Positions 1 through 9,428 are shown, counted from the first letter of the stretch. The stretch is 64,000 nucleotides of DNA from JANQSS01 sp965249735 (GCA_965249735.1 CBDFMS010000023.1:1-64000), one strand, 5' to 3'. The notes: generated by a model from the sequence alone, not told the origin. Program-made: numbers and translations.

Positions 1-1352
1 CCCATTTGAATCATCGCCTCTGCAATTTTAACAAACCCTGCAATATTAGCCCCTTTAACATAGTCAGTCTTGCCATTTTCTGTCTTGCCATATTCGAGGC
101 AAGCGTCATGGATTCCAAGCATTATATTTTTAAGTTTTTGGTCAACTTCTTCACGAGTCCATGATAATCGCAAACTATTTTGAGGACATTTCCAGGCCTG
201 AAGTCGCTACGCCACCGGCATTCGAAGCTTTTCCCGGAGCGTATAATATTCCGCTTTTCTGAAAGGCATTAATTCCTCCGATAGTAGTTGGCATATTAGC
301 TCCTTCTCCTATGACGAGACATCCATTTTTAACAAGAGACTCAGCATCAGCTTTATCGATTTCATTTTGCGTGGCACAAGGCATTGCGATCTGGCATGGA
401 ACATTCCATGGACGCTCATTAGGCACATACAGTGCCCCCATTTCATCCGCGTATTCCTTAATTCGACCTCTACGCTCATTCTTCAATTCCATAATCCATT
501 CGAGCTTATCCGTTGTGATACCCGCCTCGTCATAGACGAATCCAGAAGAATCGGACATTGTTTGAACGATTCCACCCAACTCGATCATCTTCTCAGCGGC
601 GAATTGGGCTACATTTCCACTTCCGGAAATGTTCACACGTTTTCCTTCCAGTCCATCAGAACGGGTTGTCAACATTTTGTCAACAAAATATACCGTTCCA
701 TATCCTGTAGCTTCTGGTCTGATCAAACTTCCCCCAAGAACCCCCGGCTTCCCGGTTAATACTCCGGTATGTTGACGTCTTTGTTTCTTATACTGTCCGT
801 ATAGATAACCAATTTCACGGCCGCCTACACCAATATCCCCGGCAGGAACATCTGTGAATTGACCAATATGCGGTGCTAATTCAGCCATGAAGGCCTGGCA
901 AAAAACGCATGACTTCTCCATCAGACTTACCTTTTGGATCGAAATCCGACCCTCCTTTACCTCCTCCCATCGGCAAGCCGGTCAGACTATTCTTAAATAT
1001 TTGTTCAAAACCTAAGAACTTGAGTATACTCAGGTTTACGCTGGGGTGAAAGCGCAATCCACCTTTGTACGGACCTATGGCATTATTGAACTGGACGCGA
1101 TACCCTTTATTCGTCCGGATTTGACCTTGATCATCTACCCAGGTCACACGAAAAACAATAAGTCCTGTCTGGTTCAGTCATGCGCTCTATGAGACCGTAA
1201 CCATGATATTTTGGATTGACTTCAATAAACGGAATGACAACATCGGCAAACTCCCGAACTGCCTGATGAAATTCAGGTTGACCGGGATTCCTTTTGACCA
1301 ATTTGTTCATAAATCGATCTGAACGCGAAAAGGTGGCAGTGCTAGTTTTCAT
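1..1352 (-). pseudogene. gdhA: NADP-type glutamate dehydrogenase, broken by three frameshifts
   Basis: The family interconverts glutamate and 2-oxoglutarate plus ammonia. Joined across three breaks, the reading frames give a nearly full hexameric-type enzyme: the substrate region GPYKGGLRFHP and LPMGGGKGGSDFDPKG, then DVPAGDIGVGGREIG, the Rossmann motif SGSGNVAQ, and ANAGGVATSGLEM. The breaks lie at about 1164-1169, in a run of six A (T on the coding strand) at 900-905, and at 182-187. Each is repaired by removing one base. After the last break the frame reads on through a conserved C-terminal sequence to position 1, so only a few residues are missing. The protein sequence between the breaks is well conserved, so this is either very recent inactivation or sequence error near a contig end. 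The family is certain; loss of function is not. Confidence 0.85.
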
Positions 1353-1469
1353 ATATTACAATTTTTTTTTAATATGATACAAGTTTAGTAAAAAAAACTC
1401 CTAATATTTTGAGATTTAACATAATTTCTGGATTGACAAAATATAATTTTGCCTTCTGATGGGTAAGTG

Positions 1470-1481
1470 ATGAGCGCTCAT
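1470..1481. promoter_or_regulatory. 12-base palindrome in the gdhA-lpdA divergent gap
   Basis: ATGAGCGCTCAT is a perfect inverted repeat in the 246-base gap between the divergent gdhA and lpdA genes. Its place fits a regulator site, but no known operator is recognised. The rest of the gap holds only AT-rich sequence and the lpdA -7 box. Confidence 0.25.
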
Positions 1482-1559
1482 AGTTGCTCATTATCAATAT
1501 TTTGGCTTTAACATGAAAAATATTTAGTATTCTTCGTTAAATACAACACGTTCTCAACC

Positions 1560-1567
1560 TATCTTTG
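1560..1567 (+). promoter_or_regulatory. Bacteroidota -7 promoter box for lpdA
   Basis: TATCTTTG matches the TAnnTTTG -7 element of the Bacteroidota major sigma factor. It lies 31 bases before the lpdA start codon and would give a leader of roughly 25 bases. No clear -33 TTG element is visible at the usual spacing. Confidence 0.5.
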
Positions 1568-1598
1568 CCGCCTCAATTACTAACAAATAAAACGTCAT

Positions 1599-2996
1599 AT
1601 GGATTTTGATATTATAATAATTGGAAGCGGTCCTGGAGGATATGTCGCGGCCATCAGAGCTGCTCAGCTAGGCTACAAGGTAGCTGTAGCCGAACGGGAG
1701 TCTTTAGGTGGAATTTGTCTAAATTGGGGATGTATTCCAACCAAGGCGCTTTTGAAGAGTGCCGAGGTATTTGACTACATAAATCACGCTTCAGATTACG
1801 GGATTTCTGTTGCACAAGTGGAAGCAGACTTCAACGCTATCGTCAACCGTAGCCGGGGTGTAGCCGACGGTATGAGCAAAGGCGTCCAGTTTTTGATGAA
1901 AAAAAATAAGATCACCATTCTTCAGGGACATGCCAAACTGGCTCGTGGCAAAAAAGTAGAAGTCACTGACTCGGAAAGTAAGACTTCTTCATACAGTGCT
2001 GACCACATTATTTTAGCCACTGGGGCCAGATCAAAAGAACTTCCCAACTTACCCATTGATGGTGAAAAAATAATTGGATATCGCAAAGCCATGTCTTTGG
2101 ACAAGCAACCAAAATCCATGGTTGTTGTAGGAGCAGGTGCAATCGGTGCTGAGTTTGCCTATTTTTATAATTCCATTGGAACAGAAGTGACTGTTGTGGA
2201 ATTTCTCGAACAAGGACTTGTACCAAGAGAAGATGCAGATGTTTCAAAGGAACTAGGCCGGGCGTTCAAAAAAGCGGGAATAAAAGTTTACAAGAATACC
2301 TCGGTAGAATCCGTAAACACGGGCGGTCAATCATGTGATGTGAAAATTAAAGACCGAAAATCTGGCAAAGAGTCCGTCATAACCTGTGATGTTGTATTGT
2401 CTGCGGTGGGCATCGCGCCTAACACAGAAAATATCGGGCTGGAGACATTAGGAATCAAGTCAGACAGAGGTCTCGTGGTGGTTGATGAATATTACAAAAC
2501 AAATGTCCCGGGAATTTATGCCATCGGAGATATCATTCCTGGCCCAGCCCTGGCCCACGTGGCGAGTGCCGAAGGGATTACCTGTGTCGAGTCAATAAAG
2601 GGAATGAAGGTGGATCCAATTGATTACAACAATATTCCATCGTGTACGTATTGCAGACCGGAAATTGCCTCGGTAGGATATACAGAAACCGAGGCCAAAG
2701 AAGCTGGATTTGAAATTAAAGTCGGAAAATTTCCTTTTTCCGCATCAGGTAAAGCTAGCGCAGCCGGAGCGAAGTCCGGATTTGTTAAAGTGATTTTTGA
2801 TCAGAAATACGGAGAATTCCTGGGAGCACACCTGATTGGATCCAATGTCACCGAAATGATCGCAGAAGTGGTAGTAGCCAGAAAACTGGAGACCACAGGA
2901 CATGAAATCATTAAAACGGTTCACCCCCACCCTACAATGAGTGAAGCAATCATGGAAGCTGCTGCAGCTGCATATGACGAAGTAATCCATCTTTAA
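1599..2996 (+). CDS. lpdA: Dihydrolipoyl dehydrogenase (E3)
   Basis: FAD flavoprotein that reoxidises dihydrolipoyl groups of 2-oxoacid dehydrogenases and the glycine cleavage system, using NAD+. The FAD-binding GSGPGG is at residues 9-14. The redox disulfide lies in GGICLNWGCIPTKA (Cys40, Cys45). A second nucleotide site VVGAGAIGAEFA follows in the middle, then the FAD motif IYAIGDI. The C-terminal HPHPTMSE supplies the catalytic His (about 444) and Glu (about 449). At 465 residues it has the usual length. No E1 or E2 gene is adjacent; lipoyl synthase lies about 8 kb away. The RDD gene follows after 29 bases and is probably cotranscribed. An ATG start and a -7 box upstream agree with the start chosen. 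Confidence 0.97.
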   Translation: MDFDIIIIGSGPGGYVAAIRAAQLGYKVAVAERESLGGICLNWGCIPTKALLKSAEVFDYINHASDYGISVAQVEADFNAIVNRSRGVADGMSKGVQFLMKKNKITILQGHAKLARGKKVEVTDSESKTSSYSADHIILATGARSKELPNLPIDGEKIIGYRKAMSLDKQPKSMVVVGAGAIGAEFAYFYNSIGTEVTVVEFLEQGLVPREDADVSKELGRAFKKAGIKVYKNTSVESVNTGGQSCDVKIKDRKSGKESVITCDVVLSAVGIAPNTENIGLETLGIKSDRGLVVVDEYYKTNVPGIYAIGDIIPGPALAHVASAEGITCVESIKGMKVDPIDYNNIPSCTYCRPEIASVGYTETEAKEAGFEIKVGKFPFSASGKASAAGAKSGFVKVIFDQKYGEFLGAHLIGSNVTEMIAEVVVARKLETTGHEIIKTVHPHPTMSEAIMEAAAAAYDEVIHL

Positions 2997-3025
2997 TTGA
3001 AGGAAAGCAGTACATTTAACATATT

Positions 3026-3523
3026 ATGGAATTGAGAAAAGAATACTACGAAATAGAAGACTACGGTGGATTTTTGCTACGGCTCGTTGCATATATAATC
3101 GATTCGTTGATTTTCGCTGTTGCCTATTTTATCCTGGCCGCCCTGTTCATGGGGCCAAAAATTGCAAAGTATGCAGACTTCGATGGCGATGCTAGCCCCG
3201 AAGAGATAATGACAATGTTCAATGATTTTATCATTCTTCCTTTGTTACTAGCAGTCTTACAATGGCTTTATTTTGCATTGATGGAATCATCAGCCAATCA
3301 AGCTACTTTAGGAAAAATGGCTGTGGGAATTAAGGTTACAGATTTAAATGGCGATCCAATTAGTTTTATGAAGGCTACCGGCAGGCATTTTGCCAAAATT
3401 ATTTCCGGACTGATTATGTTGATCGGATATATTATGGTGATATTTACTGAGAAACGCCAAGGATTGCACGATATATTAGCAGGGGCACTCGTTCTGAAAA
3501 AAGATGTACCGCCATTAGAATAA
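3026..3523 (+). CDS. RDD family membrane protein
   Basis: Small inner-membrane protein of 165 residues with three predicted membrane segments, at roughly residues 20-45, 70-88 and 125-145. The RDD-type arginine and aspartate are visible in LLRLVAYIIDSLI, and the second conserved block is QATLGKMAVGIKV, with GRHFAKIISG after it. RDD proteins have no single established function; some are linked to ion transport. The gene lies 29 bases after lpdA on the same strand and ends at a hairpin terminator shared with the converging acetyltransferase gene. No special link to lpdA can be inferred. Confidence 0.85.
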   Translation: MELRKEYYEIEDYGGFLLRLVAYIIDSLIFAVAYFILAALFMGPKIAKYADFDGDASPEEIMTMFNDFIILPLLLAVLQWLYFALMESSANQATLGKMAVGIKVTDLNGDPISFMKATGRHFAKIISGLIMLIGYIMVIFTEKRQGLHDILAGALVLKKDVPPLE

Positions 3524-3531
3524 CTTATATT

Positions 3532-3567
3532 AAAAATCGGAAATACTTTAATTTTCGATTTTTTTTT
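3532..3567. terminator. Bidirectional hairpin terminator between converging genes
   Basis: AAAAATCG (3532-3539) pairs with CGATTTTT (3556-3563). The pairing extends inward through GAAA with TTTT, giving about 12 base pairs around a short loop, and a T run follows. It sits just after the RDD stop and overlaps the 3' end of the acetyltransferase gene on the other strand, where the A-rich arm can serve as its U tract. Confidence 0.6.
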
Positions 3568-3985
3568 GCATTTTATTATGTAAAATTCCGACCTCGAGAA
3601 ACGGTTCTCCAACTATCTCGTAATTCAATTTTTTGTAAAAGGGCACAGCTGTGTCGCGTGCATGTAGGATAATCAAATCAATACCATTATTGAGACACCA
3701 TTTTTCAGTCTCTTCGACAAGCACCTTCCCGATTCCAAAGCCTTGATACGGCAGATCCACAGCGACCTGGCGCATTTTAAGAACATTCTCTTCGACCCAT
3801 TTCATGGTGAGTGTAGCCAGTAATGTATGTTCAGATGACAGCATACCAAAATGCAACTGCTTCCATTCTTGTTCTATATCAATTTTCTCAAATTGCATCC
3901 CCAATGGCGCGCGCAATAGACGATCTCTCAATTCTAACGATTGATCAAAGAGCGGGCTACCAAACGTAATTTCTGTAAAATACAC
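3548..3985 (-). CDS. GNAT family N-acetyltransferase
   Basis: Single-domain GNAT protein of 145 residues. The acetyl-CoA pyrophosphate-binding loop is seen as LPYQGFGIGKVLVEE (Q-x2-G-x-G/A type), preceded by the strand LKMRQVAVDL and followed by IILHARDTAVPFYKKLNYE, the usual last alpha-beta unit. This layout resembles the ElaA/PhnO-like group of small acetyltransferases, but the substrate cannot be read from sequence. It is transcribed towards the RDD gene and shares its terminator. Nothing next to it suggests a pathway. Confidence 0.85.
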   Translation of the reverse strand: MYFTEITFGSPLFDQSLELRDRLLRAPLGMQFEKIDIEQEWKQLHFGMLSSEHTLLATLTMKWVEENVLKMRQVAVDLPYQGFGIGKVLVEETEKWCLNNGIDLIILHARDTAVPFYKKLNYEIVGEPFLEVGILHNKMQKKIEN

Positions 3986-4067
3986 GCAAATCTTTTACAG
4001 GAGTTATAAATTAATTCCTACTTGTAAACACATAAAAAGATAATATTTCTTTTGATTATCTTCGAAA

Positions 4068-4934
4068 TCAAACGAAAACCTCCCCTGCTAATAAAATTGA
4101 AGTTGCAAACGCTTGATAATTAATATTTAAATCTACCTGCTCGGAATCAAAGTAATACAATAAATTTTCAGTCGGCATGTTGCCAATCAAATCATCCTGA
4201 GCCATCGGACAACCGCCATATCCATTTATAGCGCCGTCAAATCGTCTGCAACCACTATTATAAGCTGCTTCAATTTTTTCCTTCCAATTGTGTTTTGCTG
4301 TGTGCAAATGTGCTCCTATTTCAATATTCGGAAAGGATGGAATTAATTCAGAGAACAAGTAGGAAATATTAGATGGATTACTTACTCCTATCGTATCAGA
4401 AAGCATCAGGATTCCAAATCCTGAATCTGCCAGTTTTTCAGTCCATTGTTTGACAATATCTACATTCCAGGCATCGCCATAGGGATTGCCGAAGCCCATT
4501 GAAAGATAGATAACTACTTCTTTGCCATGTTCATCTGCAAGCATTTTAATTTCTTTAATGCGCTCAAGTGAAGTGGCAATGGATGAATTTGTATTCCTTC
4601 TTTGAAATGTTTCAGAAAGAGAAAATGGATAACCAAGAAAATCAATGATATCTTGTTGGCATGCATCCTGGGCACCGCGTGTATTAGCTACAATGGCCAA
4701 TAATTTTGTATTACCCTTGTCATCTTTTATGGCTTCACAGACCTCAGCGGTATCACGCAGTTGCGGAATAGCCTTTGGAGAGACAAAGCTTCCGAAGTCC
4801 AAGGTATGAAAGCCCACCTGGAGCAGGGAGCGGATATATCTGATTTTATCTTCTGTGGCAATAAAATCATGTATACCCTGCATTGCATCTCGGGGACATT
4901 CAATAATTTTTATCGGCGATGGCGCAATTGTCAT
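4068..4934 (-). CDS. Hydroxymethylglutaryl-CoA lyase-like enzyme
   Basis: HMGL/DRE-TIM barrel metalloenzyme of 288 residues. Family marks are ECPRDAMQG near the N-terminus (catalytic Arg and metal-binding Asp of the usual GPRDGLQ), FGSFVSPKAIPQ, the metal-site IGAHLHT, and the cysteine loop GYGGCPMAQD. HMG-CoA lyase splits HMG-CoA to acetyl-CoA and acetoacetate in leucine breakdown. The first motif differs from the textbook form (Cys for Gly, Ala-Met for Gly-Leu) but keeps the key Arg-Asp. No other leucine-degradation gene lies nearby, so another aldol-type substrate is possible. A near-match to the -7 box (TACCTTCG, 4942-4949) lies just before the ATG. Confidence 0.85.
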   Translation of the reverse strand: MTIAPSPIKIIECPRDAMQGIHDFIATEDKIRYIRSLLQVGFHTLDFGSFVSPKAIPQLRDTAEVCEAIKDDKGNTKLLAIVANTRGAQDACQQDIIDFLGYPFSLSETFQRRNTNSSIATSLERIKEIKMLADEHGKEVVIYLSMGFGNPYGDAWNVDIVKQWTEKLADSGFGILMLSDTIGVSNPSNISYLFSELIPSFPNIEIGAHLHTAKHNWKEKIEAAYNSGCRRFDGAINGYGGCPMAQDDLIGNMPTENLLYYFDSEQVDLNINYQAFATSILLAGEVFV

Positions 4935-5118
4935 ACAGTTACGAAGGTATCATTTTGTACAATTTTAACCTTAGTAGATAACTTAGGCAAGTTCATCAAA
5001 AAAAAGATTACATAAACGAACCATTTTTGATCTTTGTGTTTGTAATGTGCAATGACTAAGGTCTGTATTTAAAGCGGATCACACGACATTCTATACTCTA
5101 ATCTCTAATCTTGAACGT

Positions 5119-6894
5119 ATGAAAGACTTTTTGAAATTCACCTTTGCTTCTTGCCTGGGCGTATTGCTCGCCACTCTTGTGTTTGGCATTTTCTTTTCCC
5201 TGATTGTAGGGGCTTTAATAAGCTCGTCAGCAAGCGGTGCGGAATCAAACAAAAATATCCGATCAAATAGTGTTCTGGCCCTAAACCTGAACAAAGTTAT
5301 GCCGGAATTGACCAATAATACAAGCAACAAGGAGTTCGACCTGGATCACCCTGACATTTTAGGGCTTCATGATGTGTTGGACATGATAGAGCACGCTAAA
5401 GACGATGAGAACATAAAAGGAATCTACATCGACGGAGATGAAATTATTACCGGGATAAGCAGTGGTCGCTTATTACGAAATGCTATTCTAGATTTTAAGG
5501 ATTCAGGAAAGCCTATTGTATCTCATGCCAACAACTATGGTCAAGTCCCCTACTATATGGCTTCTACAGCCGATCAAGTTTATCTCAGCCCAACCGGCTT
5601 TATGGATTTTCGCGGATTTGGTGCCGTGAATCCTTTCTTCAAAGGAACTTTAGATAAACTTGGCATAGCAATGCACGTATTTTATGCCGGTGATTATAAG
5701 AGTGCCTCTGAACCATTCAGACGAACGGATATGAGTGATGCCAACCGAGAGCAAACTCGAGAATTTCTCAACAGTGTCTATAGCCTATTCTTAGAAGACA
5801 TAGCCGAACATCGGGATGTAAACGTGGCAACACTTACAGAAGCTGCTAACAATTTATCTACCTGGAATCCACAAGCAGTCAAGAATAAAGGCCTGGTTGA
5901 TGAGTTGGGGTACAGATCGGATGCATTGGACAAGTTAAAGGAGATGATTGAAATTGAAGAAGATGACAAAATGTACTTGGTTGATCCGGCCGACTACTAT
6001 CTATCCTATACAGAAAGTCGAACTGGAAATAGTAGCGAGCGCATTGCAGTAGTCTTTGCGGAAGGGGAAATTCGTGATGGACAAGATCAGGAAGGGTTAA
6101 TTACCGGTGATAAGTATGTTGGCATCTTACGAAAACTTCGAAAAGATGACAAAGTCAAGGCTGTCGTCCTTCGTGTAAATTCTCCGGGTGGTAGTGTGAT
6201 TTCTTCAGATGACATCTGGCATGAAGTGGAACGTATACAAGATGCCGGCAAACCTGTTGTGGTATCGATGGGTGACCTTGCCGCTTCAGGGGGATACTAT
6301 ATATCATGTGGCTCTGACAAAATATATAGCCAACCCGGCACAATCACCGGTTCAATTGGTGTCTTTATGATGATCGCTAATACCCGAAATTTCATGGAAG
6401 ATAAATTGGGTATCAGCTTTGATACTGTCGGCACGGCGAAATATTCAACACGCATCAATAGCATTTATGCACCTAATTCAGAAGAAGGATCTGCACTTCA
6501 GGGGGCAGTTGACAATTACTATCAAGTCTTCTTAAATCGTGTGGCAGAAGGACGGAATATGAGCGTGGAGGACGTGCATAAAATAGCACAAGGACGTATC
6601 TGGACTGGTCAAAAAGCGCTCGAGCTTGGACTGGTAGATGAAATTGGAGGACTGCCTGATGCAATTGCGGAGGCGGCTTCAATGGCTGAGATTGAGGACT
6701 ATCGAATTTATGAATATCCCCAACTCAAAAACCAATGGGAACAGTTACTTGAAAGCTTTACGCAACCAGATAAAGCCGTCAAATCGGGAATTGATGAAAA
6801 ATTGAAAGCATTCATTCCATATTATGATTTTTATGGGTCATGTCTTGAAAGCAAATCACCCCAGGCACGCTTGCCGTTGATTCTGGAATATTAA
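5119..6894 (+). CDS. sppA: Signal peptide peptidase SppA, 67K type
   Basis: Membrane-anchored serine protease that degrades cleaved signal peptides. It has an N-terminal membrane helix (about residues 8-36) and then two tandem S49 domains, as in the long E. coli-type enzyme. The catalytic lysine lies in the first domain (GDYKSASEPF, Lys194) and the nucleophile in the second (GDLAASGGYY, Ser390), matching the split Lys/Ser dyad of E. coli SppA. At 591 residues it is full length. It stands alone between genes of unrelated function, with a candidate terminator after it at 6988-7023. Confidence 0.95.
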   Translation: MKDFLKFTFASCLGVLLATLVFGIFFSLIVGALISSSASGAESNKNIRSNSVLALNLNKVMPELTNNTSNKEFDLDHPDILGLHDVLDMIEHAKDDENIKGIYIDGDEIITGISSGRLLRNAILDFKDSGKPIVSHANNYGQVPYYMASTADQVYLSPTGFMDFRGFGAVNPFFKGTLDKLGIAMHVFYAGDYKSASEPFRRTDMSDANREQTREFLNSVYSLFLEDIAEHRDVNVATLTEAANNLSTWNPQAVKNKGLVDELGYRSDALDKLKEMIEIEEDDKMYLVDPADYYLSYTESRTGNSSERIAVVFAEGEIRDGQDQEGLITGDKYVGILRKLRKDDKVKAVVLRVNSPGGSVISSDDIWHEVERIQDAGKPVVVSMGDLAASGGYYISCGSDKIYSQPGTITGSIGVFMMIANTRNFMEDKLGISFDTVGTAKYSTRINSIYAPNSEEGSALQGAVDNYYQVFLNRVAEGRNMSVEDVHKIAQGRIWTGQKALELGLVDEIGGLPDAIAEAASMAEIEDYRIYEYPQLKNQWEQLLESFTQPDKAVKSGIDEKLKAFIPYYDFYGSCLESKSPQARLPLILEY

Positions 6895-6987
6895 CGAGGT
6901 CAAAAGCCTGAGCTTAATCTTCTAGGAAGAAAAATTTGTTTTCATCCTGATGACATCAGTGATGACAATGCTGACTACATGATCTAT

Positions 6988-7023
6988 CGTGCACATACCG
7001 TCTATGCACGCTGTTGCTTTTTT
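6988..7023 (+). terminator. Candidate rho-independent terminator after sppA
   Basis: The arms CGTGCACATA and TATGCACG can pair with a two-base bulge around a short loop (6988-7010). A run of six T follows at 7018-7023. It lies 94 bases past the sppA stop and about 40 bases before the next gene on the same strand. The bulged stem makes this a moderate call. Confidence 0.4.
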
Positions 7024-7065
7024 GTTCCATTTTTCTTATTCTTACAGGCCTAATATATTCAACTT

Positions 7066-7839
7066 ATGTCAAGAGTAAAATTAGTTTCCTGGAATGTCAA
7101 CGGGGTGCGTGCATCCGTAAAAAAAGGATTTGTAGACGTTCACAAGTCATTCGATGCGGATTTGTTTTGCCTCCAGGAAACGAAGGCGCAAGATCATCAA
7201 GTGGCCGAAGCACTGAGTGCATTAACCGACTATTCAATTTACTCTAATAGTGCTGAAAAAAAAGGATATTCAGGTACATGTATTATTAGTAAGGAAAAAC
7301 CACTTCACATTATGCCCGATATCGGTATTCAAGAACATGATCTTGAAGGCCGGGTACTGAAAACGGAATTTGAGCAATTCAATTTAGTTAATGTATATGT
7401 TCCGAATAGCGGGTCCGGGCTTAAACGGCTTGACTATCGGGTCCATTTTGACGAAGCATTCAATGAATATCTTTATGAATTGACACAGGAAAAACCATTG
7501 ATCGTAACAGGTGATTTCAATGTCGCTCCCACTGAAATTGATCTCGCTCGACCAAAGCCTAACTATAATAAAACAAGTGGATTTACGCAGGCAGAAATCG
7601 ATGGTGTAGAAGCACTCTACGGCATCGGATTATTTGATGCCTACCGACACCTGCATCCCGACAAGGTTCAATATACTTTTTGGAATCAAAGATTTAGAGC
7701 ACGAGATAATAACGTAGGCTGGCGCATCGATTATTTTTTGATTTCTAAAGATCTGGAGGAAAACTTAGTATCCTGTGACATTCACGATGATGTTATGGGA
7801 TCAGATCATTGCCCGATAAGCCTCGTACTTGATTTTTAA
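7066..7839 (+). CDS. xth: Exodeoxyribonuclease III / AP endonuclease
   Basis: Base-excision repair nuclease of the endonuclease/exonuclease/phosphatase fold, cutting 5' to abasic sites and trimming 3' ends. All family blocks are present in order: SWNVNGVRA, CLQETKAQ (metal-binding Glu), VYVPNSG, TGDFNVAPTEIDLARP (catalytic Asp/Asn), GWRIDYFLIS and the final GSDHCPI (catalytic His). At 257 residues it has the normal length. The ATG at 7066 puts the first strand four residues into the protein. It appears to be transcribed alone. Confidence 0.96.
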   Translation: MSRVKLVSWNVNGVRASVKKGFVDVHKSFDADLFCLQETKAQDHQVAEALSALTDYSIYSNSAEKKGYSGTCIISKEKPLHIMPDIGIQEHDLEGRVLKTEFEQFNLVNVYVPNSGSGLKRLDYRVHFDEAFNEYLYELTQEKPLIVTGDFNVAPTEIDLARPKPNYNKTSGFTQAEIDGVEALYGIGLFDAYRHLHPDKVQYTFWNQRFRARDNNVGWRIDYFLISKDLEENLVSCDIHDDVMGSDHCPISLVLDF

Positions 7840-7944
7840 TTTGAATTTCTGTCTAATGGCTTAGTGAAGTCATCACACACGTAATCATAATGATCTCAAA
7901 AGCCTATTATTACCAACACATTACTGACCATTCAATCGCCAGTT

Positions 7945-7960
7945 GGTTAATTAATTAACC
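7945..7960. repeat. 16-base perfect palindrome
   Basis: GGTTAATTAATTAACC is a perfect inverted repeat in the gap between the converging xth and DUF481-like genes. It could be a weak hairpin or a protein-binding site. It lies downstream of both neighbours, so an operator role is unlikely, and it has no T run typical of a terminator. Confidence 0.35.
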
Positions 7961-7995
7961 CCGTAAATCTTGGCTACAAAAACAATCTATTACCA

Positions 7996-8766
7996 TTAAA
8001 ATGAATACGAGAGTCCATTTGAAAGTGCATAAACTTCTTTAGGAACATCAACCGGTGGCTCGGTATCCAATAAATAATTGAATGAGGTTGTAAATTTTAA
8101 TTTCTCGGTAATGGAAAAATCGAGTTTGACCTGACCGCTTAGACGTAAATCTGAAAAATCCAGTAGATGAGGTTGTACATACCACGTGGTAGAAAATCCG
8201 ACATTATCAGAAGGATGCCAGGATGATGAAACATAGGCACTCACACGATTGTCATAGTGAAACTCTCTGGGTTCAGTAACTTCTTCATATTCGTACATAT
8301 AAAGCGTACCTTGATATAGGTTGAAATTCTCTTTAGAAATTAGTTTTAACCGTGGCCCGGTTCCAAACAACACGCGCTGCTCCAGATTTAGAATTTCATT
8401 GTATTGAATTTGTGTAAATACTTCCCAACGAAGTATTGGTCCAATTTTCCGATTGTAGCGAAAATGGCCAAATCCTTAATTCACGAAGGTTTCGTCACCG
8501 GCTTCAACGACAGATACATTACCTATAAACAAGAAAAGTGATTTAGCCGTTTTGAATTGAATGTGCGCTGAAGTCGAAAGCGAATAAACCGTCTCTACAT
8601 TTTTAGCCAGTCGAAAACTAAGGTCTGCACTTCCCGCCCAGCCTATCGTATCAGTCACGATTCGTTTCTGTTCAATATTGACAATAGCCTGGCTATCAGC
8701 ATCAGGGCTATGACACAGGAATATGCTGATACAGATCAGTACGAAAAAATCGATACGACACTTCAT
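7996..8766 (-). pseudogene. DUF481-like outer-membrane protein, interrupted by an in-frame stop
   Basis: The first part (8476-8766) has a signal peptide with a hydrophobic core up to about residue 20, then the opening strands of a DUF481-like barrel. It ends at TAA (8476-8478) after DETFVN. Translation in the same frame continues GFGHFRYNRKIGPILRW and on through alternating strands to a C-terminal NGLSYSF ending in aromatic Phe, as expected of an outer-membrane barrel. The stop needs only CAA to TAA to explain, and no frame change. The family is known from small outer-membrane barrels of unclear role. Either a recent nonsense mutation or a base error; the downstream part keeps barrel-like sequence. 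Confidence 0.7.
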
Positions 8767-8873
8767 GGTTATGCAATATAGTATCTAAAACGCAGTAGAG
8801 GTATTCAACTTCACCACAATATTTTTAAGAAATTCCTTGTAAATGTTGTGAAATCATTCAAATAAAACTGCCC

Positions 8874-9428
8874 TTATTGAAAAACATACGACAGACCAAT
8901 CAGCAAGATCAAGCCTTCTCCAACATCTTCGCCTTGCGTTTTAATGTTTATTTCTGATCCGAAGGATAAAGTAGGCTGCAGGAAGTTGTTTCCAGATTTG
9001 ATTGGATAACTGATTCGCACGGTTGGTTGCAATACGGTGACGTCCGAAATTCCAGAAACGTGATTTGGACCACCAATATTATTTTGCCACTCCAGGTTAT
9101 TACGCCATAGATCGCATCGCGCGCCAACCATCCAATTTAATCCTCGAATTTTTATTCGGCGATCATATCCTAAAGAGCCTCCCCAGCCATCCCCTCGTTC
9201 ATCTTGATGCAATCCTGCATCACCATGTCTAATATAATTGTAGCCCAGACGGACGTGAATAAAACTTTTTGGACTAATTTTTTTATACCAAACAACGCCG
9301 GGAATAATTCCTGTCGGGTAAGCTTGAATTTCGGGTCCAAAGCCATTATTTTGGACAAAGGTACTATCCTGCCCTTTTGACAATTGAGTACATAAAAAGA
9401 AGAGTGAAAATAATATTACATATCTCAT
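8874..9428 (-). CDS. Small outer-membrane barrel-type protein
   Basis: Unrecognised 184-residue protein. It has a clear signal peptide (MRYVILFSLFFLCTQLSKGQ) and a chain of amphipathic strands ending in IGLSYVFQ, the aromatic C-terminal pattern of Bacteroidota outer-membrane barrels. Motifs such as FIHVRLGYNYIRHGD and WMVGARCDLWRNN look like strand-turn-strand units. Its ATG directly follows the TAG stop of the upstream CBS-domain gene, so the two are probably cotranscribed and translationally coupled. Substrate and function are unknown. Confidence 0.7.
   Translation of the reverse strand: MRYVILFSLFFLCTQLSKGQDSTFVQNNGFGPEIQAYPTGIIPGVVWYKKISPKSFIHVRLGYNYIRHGDAGLHQDERGDGWGGSLGYDRRIKIRGLNWMVGARCDLWRNNLEWQNNIGGPNHVSGISDVTVLQPTVRISYPIKSGNNFLQPTLSFGSEINIKTQGEDVGEGLILLIGLSYVFQ

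Noticed and set aside
311..759. Plus-strand open frames across gdhA
   Set aside because: They lie antisense to a well conserved glutamate dehydrogenase sequence, have no recognisable domain and no promoter. They are shadows of the gene.
7014..7247. A short plus-strand frame before xth
   Set aside because: It overlaps the exonuclease III start in a different frame and has low-complexity content; xth is the real gene.
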